DNA of 64,000 nucleotides from Anaerolineales bacterium (lineage in GTDB: Bacteria; Chloroflexota; Anaerolineae; Anaerolineales; Villigracilaceae): assembly GCA_030583885.1 (NCBI GenBank), contig CP129480.1, forward strand, positions 3,660,714 through 3,724,713. Direction: 5' to 3'. This document shows, piece by piece, positions 17,777 to 26,081 of the stretch. A model generated the notes under the pieces. That model did not search any database. It was not told the DNA's origin and saw only the letters and a program-made list of their open reading frames with translations. Within the stretch, counting starts at the first letter, position 1. Each line of letters begins with the position of its first letter. A program made the translations under genes and the position numbers.

Positions 17777-18985
17777 ATGGCAACTAAAGTACTTGTACCC
17801 CGGCTCGGCGAAGGCGTGGACGAAGTCACCGTCACGAAATGGCTCAAGCAGGAGGGCGATTCCATCACGGAATTGGAGCCGCTGCTCGAGGTCAACACCG
17901 ACAAGGTGGACACCGAGATCCCCGCACCAGCGACAGGAACGGTTTTGAAAATTATCGCACAGGAAGGAATTGCCGCAAAAGTCGGGGAGTTGCTTGCCAT
18001 TATAGGTCTGCCTGGGGAATCGGTGGACATGTCTGGCGCTTCGGTGGCAGGTGCGCCTGAGTCAAAGGTCGCAAGTCAAAAGTCGGATGAAAAACCTGCG
18101 CCTCCGGGCTTGCGGTCTTCGACCGATGTAGGCTTCATTTCCCCCGTCGTTGCGAACATCGCCGCCCAGCATGGCGTGGATTTGTCACAGGTCAACGGCA
18201 CGGGGTTGAATGGTCGCATTACAAAGAATGATGTGCTCGCATTCGTTGAAGGTCACAAGTCAAAGGTCACAGGTCAACCTTCCAACCTGACACCTGTCAC
18301 GGGGACACATGACACTTTAATCAAACACACCGCCATGCGGAAATCCATTGCCCAGCACATGGTCGAGTCCAAACATACCTCGCCACATGTGTTGACTGTG
18401 ATGGAGGCGGACATGTCACGAGTTGCAAAACACCGCGCCGCGAATAAAGCGGCTTTCGAACGGGATGGGGTCAATCTCACATTTACGGCATATTTTATGA
18501 CGGCGATCGTCGCAGGATTGAAAGCCCATCCACTGGTCAACTCTTCATGGAGCGATGAAGGAGTCATAATCCATAAGAACATCAACCTTGGCATGGCAAC
18601 TTCGCTCGGAGAGGAAGGCTTGATCGTGCCGGTGATCAAGGGAGCGGATAATTTGTCCCTGCTGGCAATGGCCCGCACGGTGAATGATCTTGCCAATCGT
18701 TCGCGAAACAAAAAACTACAGCCGGATGAAGTCAAAGGCGGGACGTTCACACTGACCAATCACGGTGTGAGCGGATCCTTGTTCGCATTCCCCGTCATCA
18801 ACCAGCCGCAATGCGGCATCCTGGGCGTGGGGGCGATGCAAAAGCGCGTCGTTGTCATTGACGATGCGATCGCCATCCGCCCGATGGTATATCTTTCGTT
18901 CGTATTCGATCATCGCATTCTCGATGGCGCTTCGGCGGACTGGTTCCTGGCGAAAGTCAAAGAGACGCTGGAAAATTGGGGTTGA
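17777..18985 (+). CDS. 2-oxoacid dehydrogenase E2 (dihydrolipoamide acyltransferase)
   Basis: A 402-residue acyltransferase. The lipoyl domain (about 1-77) has the modified lysine in VNTDKVDTEI. The peripheral-subunit-binding domain (about 118-155) has SPVVANIAAQHGVDLSQVNGTG. The catalytic domain (about 180-400) ends with SFVFDHRILDGASADWF containing the active-site His and Asp. It accepts the acyl group from the fused E1 and transfers it to CoA. Both interdomain linkers contain a copy of a 19-nt repeat (18066-18084 and 18250-18268). No lipoamide dehydrogenase gene is nearby, so E3 must be shared. The start at 17777 follows GGAGAAA. Confidence 0.92.
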   Translation: MATKVLVPRLGEGVDEVTVTKWLKQEGDSITELEPLLEVNTDKVDTEIPAPATGTVLKIIAQEGIAAKVGELLAIIGLPGESVDMSGASVAGAPESKVASQKSDEKPAPPGLRSSTDVGFISPVVANIAAQHGVDLSQVNGTGLNGRITKNDVLAFVEGHKSKVTGQPSNLTPVTGTHDTLIKHTAMRKSIAQHMVESKHTSPHVLTVMEADMSRVAKHRAANKAAFERDGVNLTFTAYFMTAIVAGLKAHPLVNSSWSDEGVIIHKNINLGMATSLGEEGLIVPVIKGADNLSLLAMARTVNDLANRSRNKKLQPDEVKGGTFTLTNHGVSGSLFAFPVINQPQCGILGVGAMQKRVVVIDDAIAIRPMVYLSFVFDHRILDGASADWFLAKVKETLENWG

Positions 18986-18993
18986 AGAATTTA

Positions 18994-19467
18994 ATGGAAC
19001 AAGCGCAAGATCATCCGAACATTAACCGTAATATTCACCCTCCGCTAGTAGCTTTGACATTCATCGTAACAGCGCATCTGCTCGGATGGTTTGTGCGCAT
19101 CCCATTTGGCGTGCCGGATGGGATTGAAACCATTGGGTTTGCGTTAATTACCATCGGTTTTTTGTTTGCTGTCGGGGCGTTTTGGGAGTTCAGGAAGGCG
19201 CACACCACACTTGACCCGCATGGTTCGGTGAAAACGCTGGTCACAAAGGGTGTATATCAGATTACGCGGAATCCCATTTATCTGGGCTTTCTACTGATGG
19301 TAATCGGCTTCCCGTTAAATTCAGGTCTTTATTCGGGGATTGTGGTTGCGCCGTTCTTCATGGTCACCTTGAATCGGCTGGTCATTGAGAAGGAAGAAGC
19401 CTATCTGGAGAAAAAGTTCGGAGAGACGTATACAGGCTACAGGTCCAGCGTGAGGCGCTGGCTGTAA
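18994..19467 (+). CDS. Isoprenylcysteine carboxyl methyltransferase-like membrane protein
   Basis: A 157-residue protein with four or five membrane spans and the conserved ICMT/PEMT C-terminal signature: TLVTKGVYQITRNPIYLGF, then EEAYLEKKFGETYTGYRSSVRRWL. These proteins use S-adenosylmethionine to methylate lipid-like or cysteine substrates; the substrate here is unknown. The start is ATG at 18994. A TTG at 18976, inside the end of the E2 gene, would add six residues and cannot be excluded. It directly follows E2 and is probably co-transcribed. Confidence 0.82.
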   Translation: MEQAQDHPNINRNIHPPLVALTFIVTAHLLGWFVRIPFGVPDGIETIGFALITIGFLFAVGAFWEFRKAHTTLDPHGSVKTLVTKGVYQITRNPIYLGFLLMVIGFPLNSGLYSGIVVAPFFMVTLNRLVIEKEEAYLEKKFGETYTGYRSSVRRWL

Positions 19468-19506
19468 ACTTCGAAAAGTGAATATAATTTTAGGACGTTT
19501 TACCTC

Positions 19507-19535
19507 TTGACTCACACCTCTCTCAACCTTAGAAT
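19507..19535 (+). promoter_or_regulatory. Sigma-A promoter of the glycine riboswitch transcript
   Basis: TTGACT (19507-19512) and TAGAAT (19530-19535) are spaced 17 nt apart. Transcription should start at about 19542, just before the first aptamer. Confidence 0.7.
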
Positions 19536-19554
19536 CAAACAACAACCAAACGGA

Positions 19555-19766
19555 TGTCAGGGAAGAGACTCGCAAGAGCGCCGAAGGTGCAAATCTGGAA
19601 CAGGCGAACCCAGATGAAACTCTCAGGCAAAAGGACCCTGCAGCCGCAAAACTCTGGAAAGTCTCATTTCATGAGACACCGACGGTGTAAATCCCTGTGG
19701 TTTCGATATCTTCGTAATCTTCGTACCCAACCAGCGGATAATCTCTCAGGTTCCATTACAGAGGAC
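19555..19766 (+). promoter_or_regulatory. Tandem glycine riboswitch upstream of gcvH
   Basis: Two glycine aptamers in series. The first (about 19555-19640) has GGGAAGAGACTCGCAAGAGC, GCCGAAGGTGCAAAT and CTCTCAGGCAAAAGGACC, close to the textbook sequence. The second (about 19652-19764) has CTCTGG, CACCGACGGTGTAAAT and CTCTCAGGTTCC, closing with CAGAGG. Its variable stem contains a dispersed repeat, described separately. P1 of aptamer 2 pairs CTCTG (19652-19656) with CAGAG (19759-19763); the latter overlaps the 5' arm of the terminator at 19761. Glycine binding should therefore block termination and switch on the glycine cleavage genes. Confidence 0.93.
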
Positions 19767-19796
19767 GCGCGATCCTAGAATCATGCGTCCTCTTTT
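19761..19796 (+). terminator. Riboswitch-controlled terminator
   Basis: GAGGACGC (19761-19768) pairs with GCGTCCTC (19785-19792), followed by TTTT. The 5' arm shares bases with the P1 helix of aptamer 2, so the two structures exclude one another. Confidence 0.85.
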
Positions 19797-19832
19797 GATT
19801 CGCCAATATCCAGTTCGCTAAGGAGACAAAAC

Positions 19833-20210
19833 ATGAACGTACCTTCCAACCTCAAGTACACCAAATCTGATGAATGGTTCGACCCGGCCAATGGCGCGGC
19901 TGGAATTACAGATTACGCCCAAAGCCAGCTTTCCGATATTGTCTTCATTGAAATTCTTGTAGATGAAGGCGAGGATGTTGAAGTGGGCAAGGCGATCGCT
20001 TCCGTTGAATCGGTGAAAGCCTCGGCTGAAATCTATGCGCCCGCCGCCGGGAAAGTCAGCGCGGTCAACAAGGGACTCTCTGACAAGCCCGAAACGCTTA
20101 ACTCCGATCCATTCGGCGAAGGCTGGATGATCAAGATCGAGGGCGGCTCCGCCGGCGAGGTGATGGATGCCGCCGCATACGAAAAATATTGCGAGGGGCG
20201 TTCCCATTAA
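19833..20210 (+). CDS. gcvH: Glycine cleavage system H protein
   Basis: A 125-residue lipoyl carrier. The lipoylated lysine is K62 in SVESVKAS, and the N-terminus NLKYTKSDEWFD and the GITDYAQSQLSDIVFIE segment match the family. It shuttles the aminomethyl group between the P, T and L proteins. AAGGAGACAAAAC precedes the ATG. It is the first gene after the glycine riboswitch and so should be induced by glycine. No gcvT (aminomethyltransferase) gene is in this operon, so T protein must be encoded elsewhere. Confidence 0.95.
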   Translation: MNVPSNLKYTKSDEWFDPANGAAGITDYAQSQLSDIVFIEILVDEGEDVEVGKAIASVESVKASAEIYAPAAGKVSAVNKGLSDKPETLNSDPFGEGWMIKIEGGSAGEVMDAAAYEKYCEGRSH

Positions 20211-20213
20211 TAT

Positions 20214-20290
20214 GTCGTTGCGAGGAGGGCGTTCTTCCCGACAAAGCAATCCCCCCATCAATTTGGAGATGGCTTCGGGCTACCCCCTCA
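20214..20290. repeat. GTCATTGCGAGG-type palindromic repeat, copy A
   Basis: Begins GTCGTTGCGAGG and contains GCAATCCCC and GGCTTCGGG elements. Related copies lie at 43263-43317 and 52616-52696. It separates gcvH from gcvPA within the operon. Confidence 0.65.
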
Positions 20291-20335
20291 CAACACTTGC
20301 ACCGCGCGCAAGTGCGGTGTGACGTGGAGCTAAAC

Positions 20336-21682
20336 ATGACCTATATTCCGATTTCCCCCAACGAACGGGATGCGATGCTGAAGACCGTCGGAGTGAAATC
20401 ACTCGACGATCTCTTCGACGCCGTCCCCAAGAAACATCGCTTCCCCAAACTTGATCTCCCGCCCGCGCTGACTGAAATGGAAGCCGCCGCGCATCTTGCG
20501 GACATGGCATCCAGCAACGAGAATGTGCGTGAACATCTCATCTCCTTCCTGGGTGCAGGCGCCTACAACCACTACGTTCCTTCGGTAGTGGATCACATGC
20601 TCAGGCGCGGTGAATTCTACACAGCCTACACGCCCTACCAGCCTGAGATCTCGCAAGGTACGTTGCAGGCGATCTTTGAATATCAATCGCTGATGACCAA
20701 CCTGACCGGCATGGATGTCTCCAACGCTTCGCACTACGATGGCGCAACTGCCACCGCCGAGGCGGTCAACCTGGCCTACGCCCAATTCCGCGGGAAACGC
20801 AAAAAGATCGTCATCTCTCCCACCGTGCATCCGCAGTACCGCGAAGTCATCCGCACGTATACACAAGCCATGGGCCTTGAAACTGCCGGGGATGACCCCA
20901 ACGCAGACCTGGAAGCGGGTCCAGAGGCGCTGACCTCCCTGATCGACGAATCGACAATGCTGGTCATCGTGCAGTATCCCGATTTCTTCGGACGCATCCA
21001 CGATTACACCAAACTCATCGAAGACGCTCATGCGAAGGGTTCACTCGTTTGCATCGTCGCAAACCCCACCGCCTTACTCATGCTCAAAACGCCCGGTGAC
21101 ATGGGCGCAGATATTGTGGTCGGCGAAGCCCAGCCGTTCGGCATCCCGCTCTGGTATGGCGGACCGTATCTCGGTTTCTTCACCACCAAAAAATCCTATG
21201 TGCATAAAATGGCGGGACGCCTCGTCGGCGAAACCATTGACAATCGCGGACAACGTTCCTATGTGCTGACCCTTACCTCGCGCGAACAACATATCAAACG
21301 CGAGCGCGCCACTTCAAATATCTGCACCAACCAAGGGTTGCTTGCGCTGGCCGCCGCGGTGTACATGTCCACGCTTGGCAAAACAGGCCTGGAACAGGTG
21401 GCAAATCTTTGTTATCAAAAGGCGCATTACGCTGCGGGCGAACTCAGCAAGATAGAAGGTTTTGGTCTGTGTTTCATGGAACCATTCTTCCATGAGTTCG
21501 TTTTGTGCACACCCAGGCCCGCGGGCGAGGTCAATCAATACCTGCTCGATAACGGCATCCTTGGCGGCTACGACCTTGGCAGGGATTATCCCGCATTGCA
21601 AAATCACATCCTCGTCGCTGTGACTGAAATGAACAGCAAGGATGAGATCGATACGCTCGTGGAAGTGTTGAAGGAGATGTAG
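20336..21682 (+). CDS. gcvPA: Glycine dehydrogenase (decarboxylating) subunit 1
   Basis: A 448-residue N-terminal half of the P protein. The family signatures are FLGAGAYNHYVPSVVDHML, YTPYQPEISQGTLQAIFEYQSLM and NASHYDGATATAEA; the later segment SNICTNQGLLALAA is also typical. With GcvPB it forms the pyridoxal-phosphate enzyme that decarboxylates glycine and loads the aminomethyl group onto GcvH. The start is ATG at 20336, giving the conserved MTYIPISPNERDAML beginning. A longer in-frame reading to 20189 would run through the intergenic repeat and is rejected. The ribosome site is weak (GTGGAGC). Confidence 0.95.
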   Translation: MTYIPISPNERDAMLKTVGVKSLDDLFDAVPKKHRFPKLDLPPALTEMEAAAHLADMASSNENVREHLISFLGAGAYNHYVPSVVDHMLRRGEFYTAYTPYQPEISQGTLQAIFEYQSLMTNLTGMDVSNASHYDGATATAEAVNLAYAQFRGKRKKIVISPTVHPQYREVIRTYTQAMGLETAGDDPNADLEAGPEALTSLIDESTMLVIVQYPDFFGRIHDYTKLIEDAHAKGSLVCIVANPTALLMLKTPGDMGADIVVGEAQPFGIPLWYGGPYLGFFTTKKSYVHKMAGRLVGETIDNRGQRSYVLTLTSREQHIKRERATSNICTNQGLLALAAAVYMSTLGKTGLEQVANLCYQKAHYAAGELSKIEGFGLCFMEPFFHEFVLCTPRPAGEVNQYLLDNGILGGYDLGRDYPALQNHILVAVTEMNSKDEIDTLVEVLKEM

Positions 21683-21684
21683 GC

Positions 21685-23172
21685 ATGGCAACCATAGTCG
21701 AACCCACCGTTTTTGAACTCTCCTCCCCGGGGCGGCGCGGCGTGACCATGCCCGCCTCCGACGTGCCCGAAACTGCCCTGCCTCCCAAAGAACTGCTCCG
21801 CTCGGAACTGCCCCTGCCCGAACTCGCCGAAGTGGATGTTGTCCGCCACTACATGAAGCTCAGTAAATTCAACTACAGCGTGGACGACGGCTTCTATCCA
21901 TTGGGTTCGTGCACGATGAAATACAACCCGAAGATCAACGAAGATACCTGCCGTCTGCCAGGCTATCTCTTCACGCATCCGTTGCAACCGATCGAAACCG
22001 TGCAAGGCAACCTCGCCTTGATGTTCGAGATGCAGGAATGGCTGAAGGAGATCAGCGGCTTTGCCGGCATGACCCTGCAGCCCGCGGCGGGCGCACACGG
22101 CGAATTCACCGGTGTGCTGATGATGGCGGCGTATCACAAATCGCGCGGCGACACAAAACGCACCAAAATGCTCATCCCCGATGCCGCACATGGGACGAAC
22201 CCCGCCTCTGTTGGCATGCTGGGGTTTACCGTCATCACCATCCCATCCGACTCACGCGGCAATGTGGACCTGAAAGCCCTCGAAGCCGCCTGCGACGACA
22301 CCGTCGTTGGCATGATGCTCACCAACCCGAACACGCTCGGCATGTTCGATGAAAACATCGAGAAAGTCATTCAACTGGTGCACAAATGCGGCGGCTTGAT
22401 GTACGGCGACGGTGCGAACCTCAACGCCCTGCTCGGCATCGTGCGCCCCGGCGACCTCGGCTTCGATGTCATGCACTTCAACCTGCACAAGACCTTTTCC
22501 GTGCCGCACGGCGGCGGCGGACCGGGTTCCGGTCCCGTCGGAGTCGGTCCTGTCCTTGAGGACTTCCTGCCTGCCCCGCTCGTCGGCATCATCGAAGAGG
22601 GAGACGAGGAGATGGCTCCGCTGTACGGCTTCGTTACTCCCAAACAAAGCATCGGACGCATGAAAGCCTTCCACGGTCACTTCGGCGGCGGACTTGTCCG
22701 TTCGTACACCTATATCGCCATGCACGGACCCGACGGCTTGAAGGACATTGCGCAATACGCGGTGCTCAACGCAAACTACCTGCAGGCAAAATTGCGTGAC
22801 ACCTACAAGATCCCCTTTGACCGCATCTGCATGCATGAGTTCGTGGCGGAAGGACGTTTTGAAGGCAGCGACATCCGCGCACTGGATATCTCCAAGCGCC
22901 TGATGGATTACGGCTTCCATCCACCCACTAACTATTTCCCGCTCATCGTTCATGAAGCCCTGATGATCGAGCCGACCGAGACCGAGAACAAGGATACCCT
23001 TGACCGTTTCGCGGATGCGCTGATCAAGATCGCTGAGGAAGCCAAATCCCAGCCCGACCTGCTCCACAACGCGCCCAGCACCACGAAATTCGGCAGAATG
23101 GATGAGGTCAAGGCGGCCAGGGAACTGGTCCTGTGCTGCTGGCTGCCGGAGAATTACGAATCGATGACATAA
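21685..23172 (+). CDS. gcvPB: Glycine dehydrogenase (decarboxylating) subunit 2
   Basis: A 495-residue C-terminal half of the P protein. It contains LGSCTMKYNPK (73-83), HGTNPASVGMLGF, and the pyridoxal-phosphate lysine K269 in FNLHKTFSVPHGGGGPGSGP. The split PA/PB form is common in Gram-positive bacteria, Chloroflexota and archaea. Only 2 nt separate it from the gcvPA stop. A strong terminator follows at 23189, closing the riboswitch-controlled H-PA-PB operon. Confidence 0.96.
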   Translation: MATIVEPTVFELSSPGRRGVTMPASDVPETALPPKELLRSELPLPELAEVDVVRHYMKLSKFNYSVDDGFYPLGSCTMKYNPKINEDTCRLPGYLFTHPLQPIETVQGNLALMFEMQEWLKEISGFAGMTLQPAAGAHGEFTGVLMMAAYHKSRGDTKRTKMLIPDAAHGTNPASVGMLGFTVITIPSDSRGNVDLKALEAACDDTVVGMMLTNPNTLGMFDENIEKVIQLVHKCGGLMYGDGANLNALLGIVRPGDLGFDVMHFNLHKTFSVPHGGGGPGSGPVGVGPVLEDFLPAPLVGIIEEGDEEMAPLYGFVTPKQSIGRMKAFHGHFGGGLVRSYTYIAMHGPDGLKDIAQYAVLNANYLQAKLRDTYKIPFDRICMHEFVAEGRFEGSDIRALDISKRLMDYGFHPPTNYFPLIVHEALMIEPTETENKDTLDRFADALIKIAEEAKSQPDLLHNAPSTTKFGRMDEVKAARELVLCCWLPENYESMT

Positions 23173-23188
23173 CAGCCCTGTCTGGAAT

Positions 23189-23227
23189 ACACCCTCCAAA
23201 AACGTATTTTTGGAGGGTGTTGTTTTT
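23189..23227 (+). terminator. Intrinsic terminator of the gcv operon
   Basis: A 14-bp perfect stem (23189-23202 with 23207-23220, CGTA loop) is followed by a T-rich run. Confidence 0.9.
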
Positions 23228-23281
23228 AATTATTGACATTATAATCAGCAAATTCATATTTCCTTGGAGCAAGGAGAGTCC

Positions 23282-24082
23282 ATGAAAATTTTCAAGCATT
23301 GGACGGCTGAGAAACGCAGGGTAAATATTCAGGGGGAGATAAAAGAGATTACAACCTATGGAGGATCAAACACCTCCATGGAAGATGCCGCGCAAAGTGC
23401 AAAAGGGAAAATGGAGAAGGTCATCCGCAAGATCAATGGGGAAACCGGCATCTTCGATGACTACGAAGTGGAGATCCGCGAGGAGATTTTGCATACGGTG
23501 GATGAGGATACGATCATCACCCGAAACCGCTACGGCGCCCAGGTGATGAATTCGGAACATTTGATGTTTCTCGACATCGACCACCCAAAAACCACGTTCG
23601 GGAGTTTCTTCAAGAAAGGCTCCCCCGCACAGCAGAAGGAATTGATATTTGACATGGTCAGGAAACTGGCGGCCCGCTCAAAGTACCAGGGCCAATCATT
23701 CCGGCTTTATGAGACGTATCAAGGCGCACGGGTGATCGTTCAGGGCAGGAACTTCCACACGCAGGACCACGCCACACGTGACATGATGAACGAGTTCAAT
23801 TGTGATGTATTGTACACAGCCATTTGCAAAAAACAGGGATGTTTTCGGGCAAGGCTCACACCGAAGCCCTACAGAATGGGGATGAAGGCATACAAGGTCA
23901 AATATCCGCGCGAATCGGTGGATATTCAGTTCGACCATTGGCTTCAGAATTATGAAAACAGGAGCCGCAGCTTCAGTGTATGCAAATTCATCGGGCAGAT
24001 AGGATCAGACTCGGGGACATTTGAAGCGGTTCGGCTTCACGATGAGATCACAGGTGCGGGCATCAAATTGCCTCTGGCCTGA
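23282..24082 (+). CDS. Conserved protein of unknown function with DID motif
   Basis: A 266-residue soluble protein. Recognisable conserved blocks are MFLDIDHP (about 98-105), FRLYETYQGARVIV (about 140-153) and CKKQGCFRARLTPKPYRMG (about 182-200). I have seen this combination in uncharacterised bacterial proteins, without an assigned activity. The DID and Arg-rich blocks faintly recall archaeo-eukaryotic primase folds, but that is speculation. A strong AAGGAGAG site supports ATG at 23282. The gene stands alone between the gcv terminator and a methyltransferase. Confidence 0.6.
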   Translation: MKIFKHWTAEKRRVNIQGEIKEITTYGGSNTSMEDAAQSAKGKMEKVIRKINGETGIFDDYEVEIREEILHTVDEDTIITRNRYGAQVMNSEHLMFLDIDHPKTTFGSFFKKGSPAQQKELIFDMVRKLAARSKYQGQSFRLYETYQGARVIVQGRNFHTQDHATRDMMNEFNCDVLYTAICKKQGCFRARLTPKPYRMGMKAYKVKYPRESVDIQFDHWLQNYENRSRSFSVCKFIGQIGSDSGTFEAVRLHDEITGAGIKLPLA

Positions 24083-24200
24083 ATTCCCGTCAACTTTCAA
24101 ATTCGTGGTATCTTGACAAGCCTCGCAGGGTTATAATACGCGGCACCAAAAACCCGCAGGGCATCCGCCGCGGAAAACCCAACTTCATTGAGGAGAGAGA

Positions 24201-25016
24201 ATGCTTAACAAGCTGTTATTCCATCGATTCCCGAACATCAAGAGTCTGCTCACCCGCCTGCAATATGAGTTCCTCTCCACCCTGAACCTGAAAAAGGATG
24301 TGCTCTTCATGAACTTTGGGTACACCGCCCATCATCAGGGGGGCGAGCCGGTGCCGCTGGAGGCGGATGACGAGATCCACCGCTATCCGCTGCAGCTCTA
24401 TCATCACGTCGCCAGACATATAGATTGGAAAAATGCCGAAGCGCTCGAGGTCAGCTCCGGGCGGGGCGGAGGCGCGCACTTCATCATGCGCCACTTCCAG
24501 CCCAGCACCTACACCGGCGTGGACTTTTCCTCCCGCGCCATCGATTTCAGCCGCAAGCAATTCGCCATGGACGGACTCAAGTTTTTGCACGGGAACGCCG
24601 AAGCCCTGCCCTTCCCGGATAATTCGTTCGATGTGGTGCTCAATGTGGAGGCTTCGTTGTATTATCCGAACATCACGAAATTCTTCGAGCATGTCAAACG
24701 CATCCTCAAGCCCAACGGGTACTTCCTTTACACCGACCTGCGCTATGAGGAAAAAATTGCGATCTGGCACGCGCAGATCGAAGCCATGGGATTGAAACTC
24801 ATCAAAAAAGAGGACATCACCGTTAATGTGCTGAAGGCCATGGAACTGGACCGCGAGCGGCGCATTCACCTCGTCAATACCTACATCCCCGCCATCCTGC
24901 GCAAACAGTTCCTGCACTTTGCCGGGCTGTCGCCCGATGCGCCGGATTCCACCCCCCACCTCGATAACCGCAGGTACTGGTATTTTGTCCTGCAAAAGGC
25001 AGAACAAACATCATGA
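24201..25016 (+). CDS. Class I SAM-dependent methyltransferase
   Basis: A 271-residue methyltransferase. The SAM site is seen in LEVSSGRGGGAHFI (about 80-93), followed by GVDFSSRAIDFSRKQF and DNSFDVVLNVEASLYYPN. The N-terminal NFGYTAHHQ and the overall layout resemble the phthiotriol/phenolphthiotriol dimycocerosate methyltransferase group that acts on lipid hydroxyl groups. The substrate here is unknown. TATAAT lies at 24132-24137 and GAGGAGAGAGA precedes the ATG. A terminator follows at 25018. Confidence 0.85.
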   Translation: MLNKLLFHRFPNIKSLLTRLQYEFLSTLNLKKDVLFMNFGYTAHHQGGEPVPLEADDEIHRYPLQLYHHVARHIDWKNAEALEVSSGRGGGAHFIMRHFQPSTYTGVDFSSRAIDFSRKQFAMDGLKFLHGNAEALPFPDNSFDVVLNVEASLYYPNITKFFEHVKRILKPNGYFLYTDLRYEEKIAIWHAQIEAMGLKLIKKEDITVNVLKAMELDRERRIHLVNTYIPAILRKQFLHFAGLSPDAPDSTPHLDNRRYWYFVLQKAEQTS

Positions 25017-25017
25017 C

Positions 25018-25048
25018 AAAAAAGATGCGCCGTACAGCGCATCTTTTT
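25018..25048 (+). terminator. Intrinsic terminator
   Basis: AAAAAGATGCGC (ending 25030) pairs with GCGCATCTTTTT (25037-25048). Confidence 0.88.
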
Positions 25049-25051
25049 CAT

Positions 25052-25143
25052 TAGACTTCTTGCAAAAGTCAGGTTTTTACCCTGCTCAAGGCGGCGTCCC
25101 CGCCGCCGAGGACTGCGGCGGGAGCACATATGCAAGAGGTCTA
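25052..25143. repeat. 92-bp element with terminal inverted repeats
   Basis: TAGACTTCTTGCA (25052-25064) and TGCAAGAGGTCTA (25131-25143) are inverted repeats with one mismatch. The interior holds a GC-rich hairpin around GGCGGCGTCCCCGCCGCC. The layout is like a small miniature transposable element. Confidence 0.45.
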
Positions 25144-25194
25144 TTATTAAAATCGCTTACAATTGCCGCAGAAATTCCATACAAGGAGACCGAC

Positions 25195-26070
25195 ATGCAG
25201 CAACTAAGCGAAGACATTCGCAAAAAAGTGATCCTGTTCCAGGAGACCGAGATCACCGAATATCACATTTACAGGCGGCTGGCAAAGCGCATCAAATCGC
25301 AGGAGAACGCCAGGATCCTCGACCAGATCGCCGAGGACGAACTGCGGCATTACAACGGCTGGAAAAAATACAGCGGCGAGGAGGTCAAACCGCGCTGGTT
25401 CAACGTCTGGTTCTATTACACTGTCAGCATGCTTTTCGGATTCACCTTCGGCGTCAAGCTCATGGAAATGGGCGAGGAAAAGGCGCAGGCAAATTATGAG
25501 GCGGTTTCAAGGGAAATCCCTGAAGCCGTAAAATATCAGGAGGAGGAGGAGGAGCACGAACAGAAGCTCATCGAGATGCTGGATGAGGAGCGCCTGCAGT
25601 ACGCGGGCTCCGTCGTACTCGGATTGAACGACGCGCTTGTGGAACTGACCGGCGCCCTGGCCGGTCTGACGCTTGCCCTGCAAAACACAAAGTTGATCGC
25701 CCTTTCGGGCCTCATCACCGGCATTGCCGCTTCGCTTTCGATGGCGGCAAGCGAGTACCTCTCCACGCGCTCGGAGGATACGAACAAGCATCCCGTCCGT
25801 GCCGCGGTCTACACGGGCATTGCCTACATCAGCACGGTTGCACTGCTTATCCTTCCCTATCTTCTGTTTGAAAATTATTATCTCGATCTCGCCATTTCGC
25901 TGACCACTGGCGTCATCATCATCGCCGTTTTCAATTACTACATCTCGATTGCCAAGGGTGAATCCTTCCGCACAAGGTTTTTGGAAATGGCAGGCTTGAG
26001 TCTTGGCGTGGCGGCGTTTTCGTTCGTGATCGGCTATTTCATCCGCATCTGGCTGGGAGTCGAGATCTAA
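25195..26070 (+). CDS. Ferritin-like/VIT1-CCC1 metal transporter
   Basis: A 291-residue two-part protein. The N-terminal 140 residues form a ferritin-like/rubrerythrin helical bundle with likely metal ligands in FQETEITEYHIYRRL and EDELRHYNGW, and an EEEEEHEQ cluster. The C-terminal part is a five-span VIT1/CCC1 domain with GLNDALVELTGALAGL and the SMAASEYLSTRSE motif. Such proteins move iron or manganese across the membrane, with the ferritin-like domain thought to bind the metal first. CAAGGAGACC supports ATG at 25195. Confidence 0.88.
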   Translation: MQQLSEDIRKKVILFQETEITEYHIYRRLAKRIKSQENARILDQIAEDELRHYNGWKKYSGEEVKPRWFNVWFYYTVSMLFGFTFGVKLMEMGEEKAQANYEAVSREIPEAVKYQEEEEEHEQKLIEMLDEERLQYAGSVVLGLNDALVELTGALAGLTLALQNTKLIALSGLITGIAASLSMAASEYLSTRSEDTNKHPVRAAVYTGIAYISTVALLILPYLLFENYYLDLAISLTTGVIIIAVFNYYISIAKGESFRTRFLEMAGLSLGVAAFSFVIGYFIRIWLGVEI

Positions 26071-26081
26071 GACTCCCCCCT

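Noticed and set aside
19554..19778. 74-codon frame across the gcv leader
   Set aside because: It runs through both conserved glycine aptamers, so conservation here is explained by RNA structure.
22252..23199. 315-codon minus-strand frame
   Set aside because: Antisense to gcvPB, no motifs. The other long minus-strand frames across 29192-30103 and 35984-36739 are shadows of the same kind.
24113..24137. Consensus promoter TTGACA...TATAAT before the methyltransferase
   Set aside because: The spacer is only 13 nt, too short for a sigma-A promoter. The -10 box alone is mentioned.
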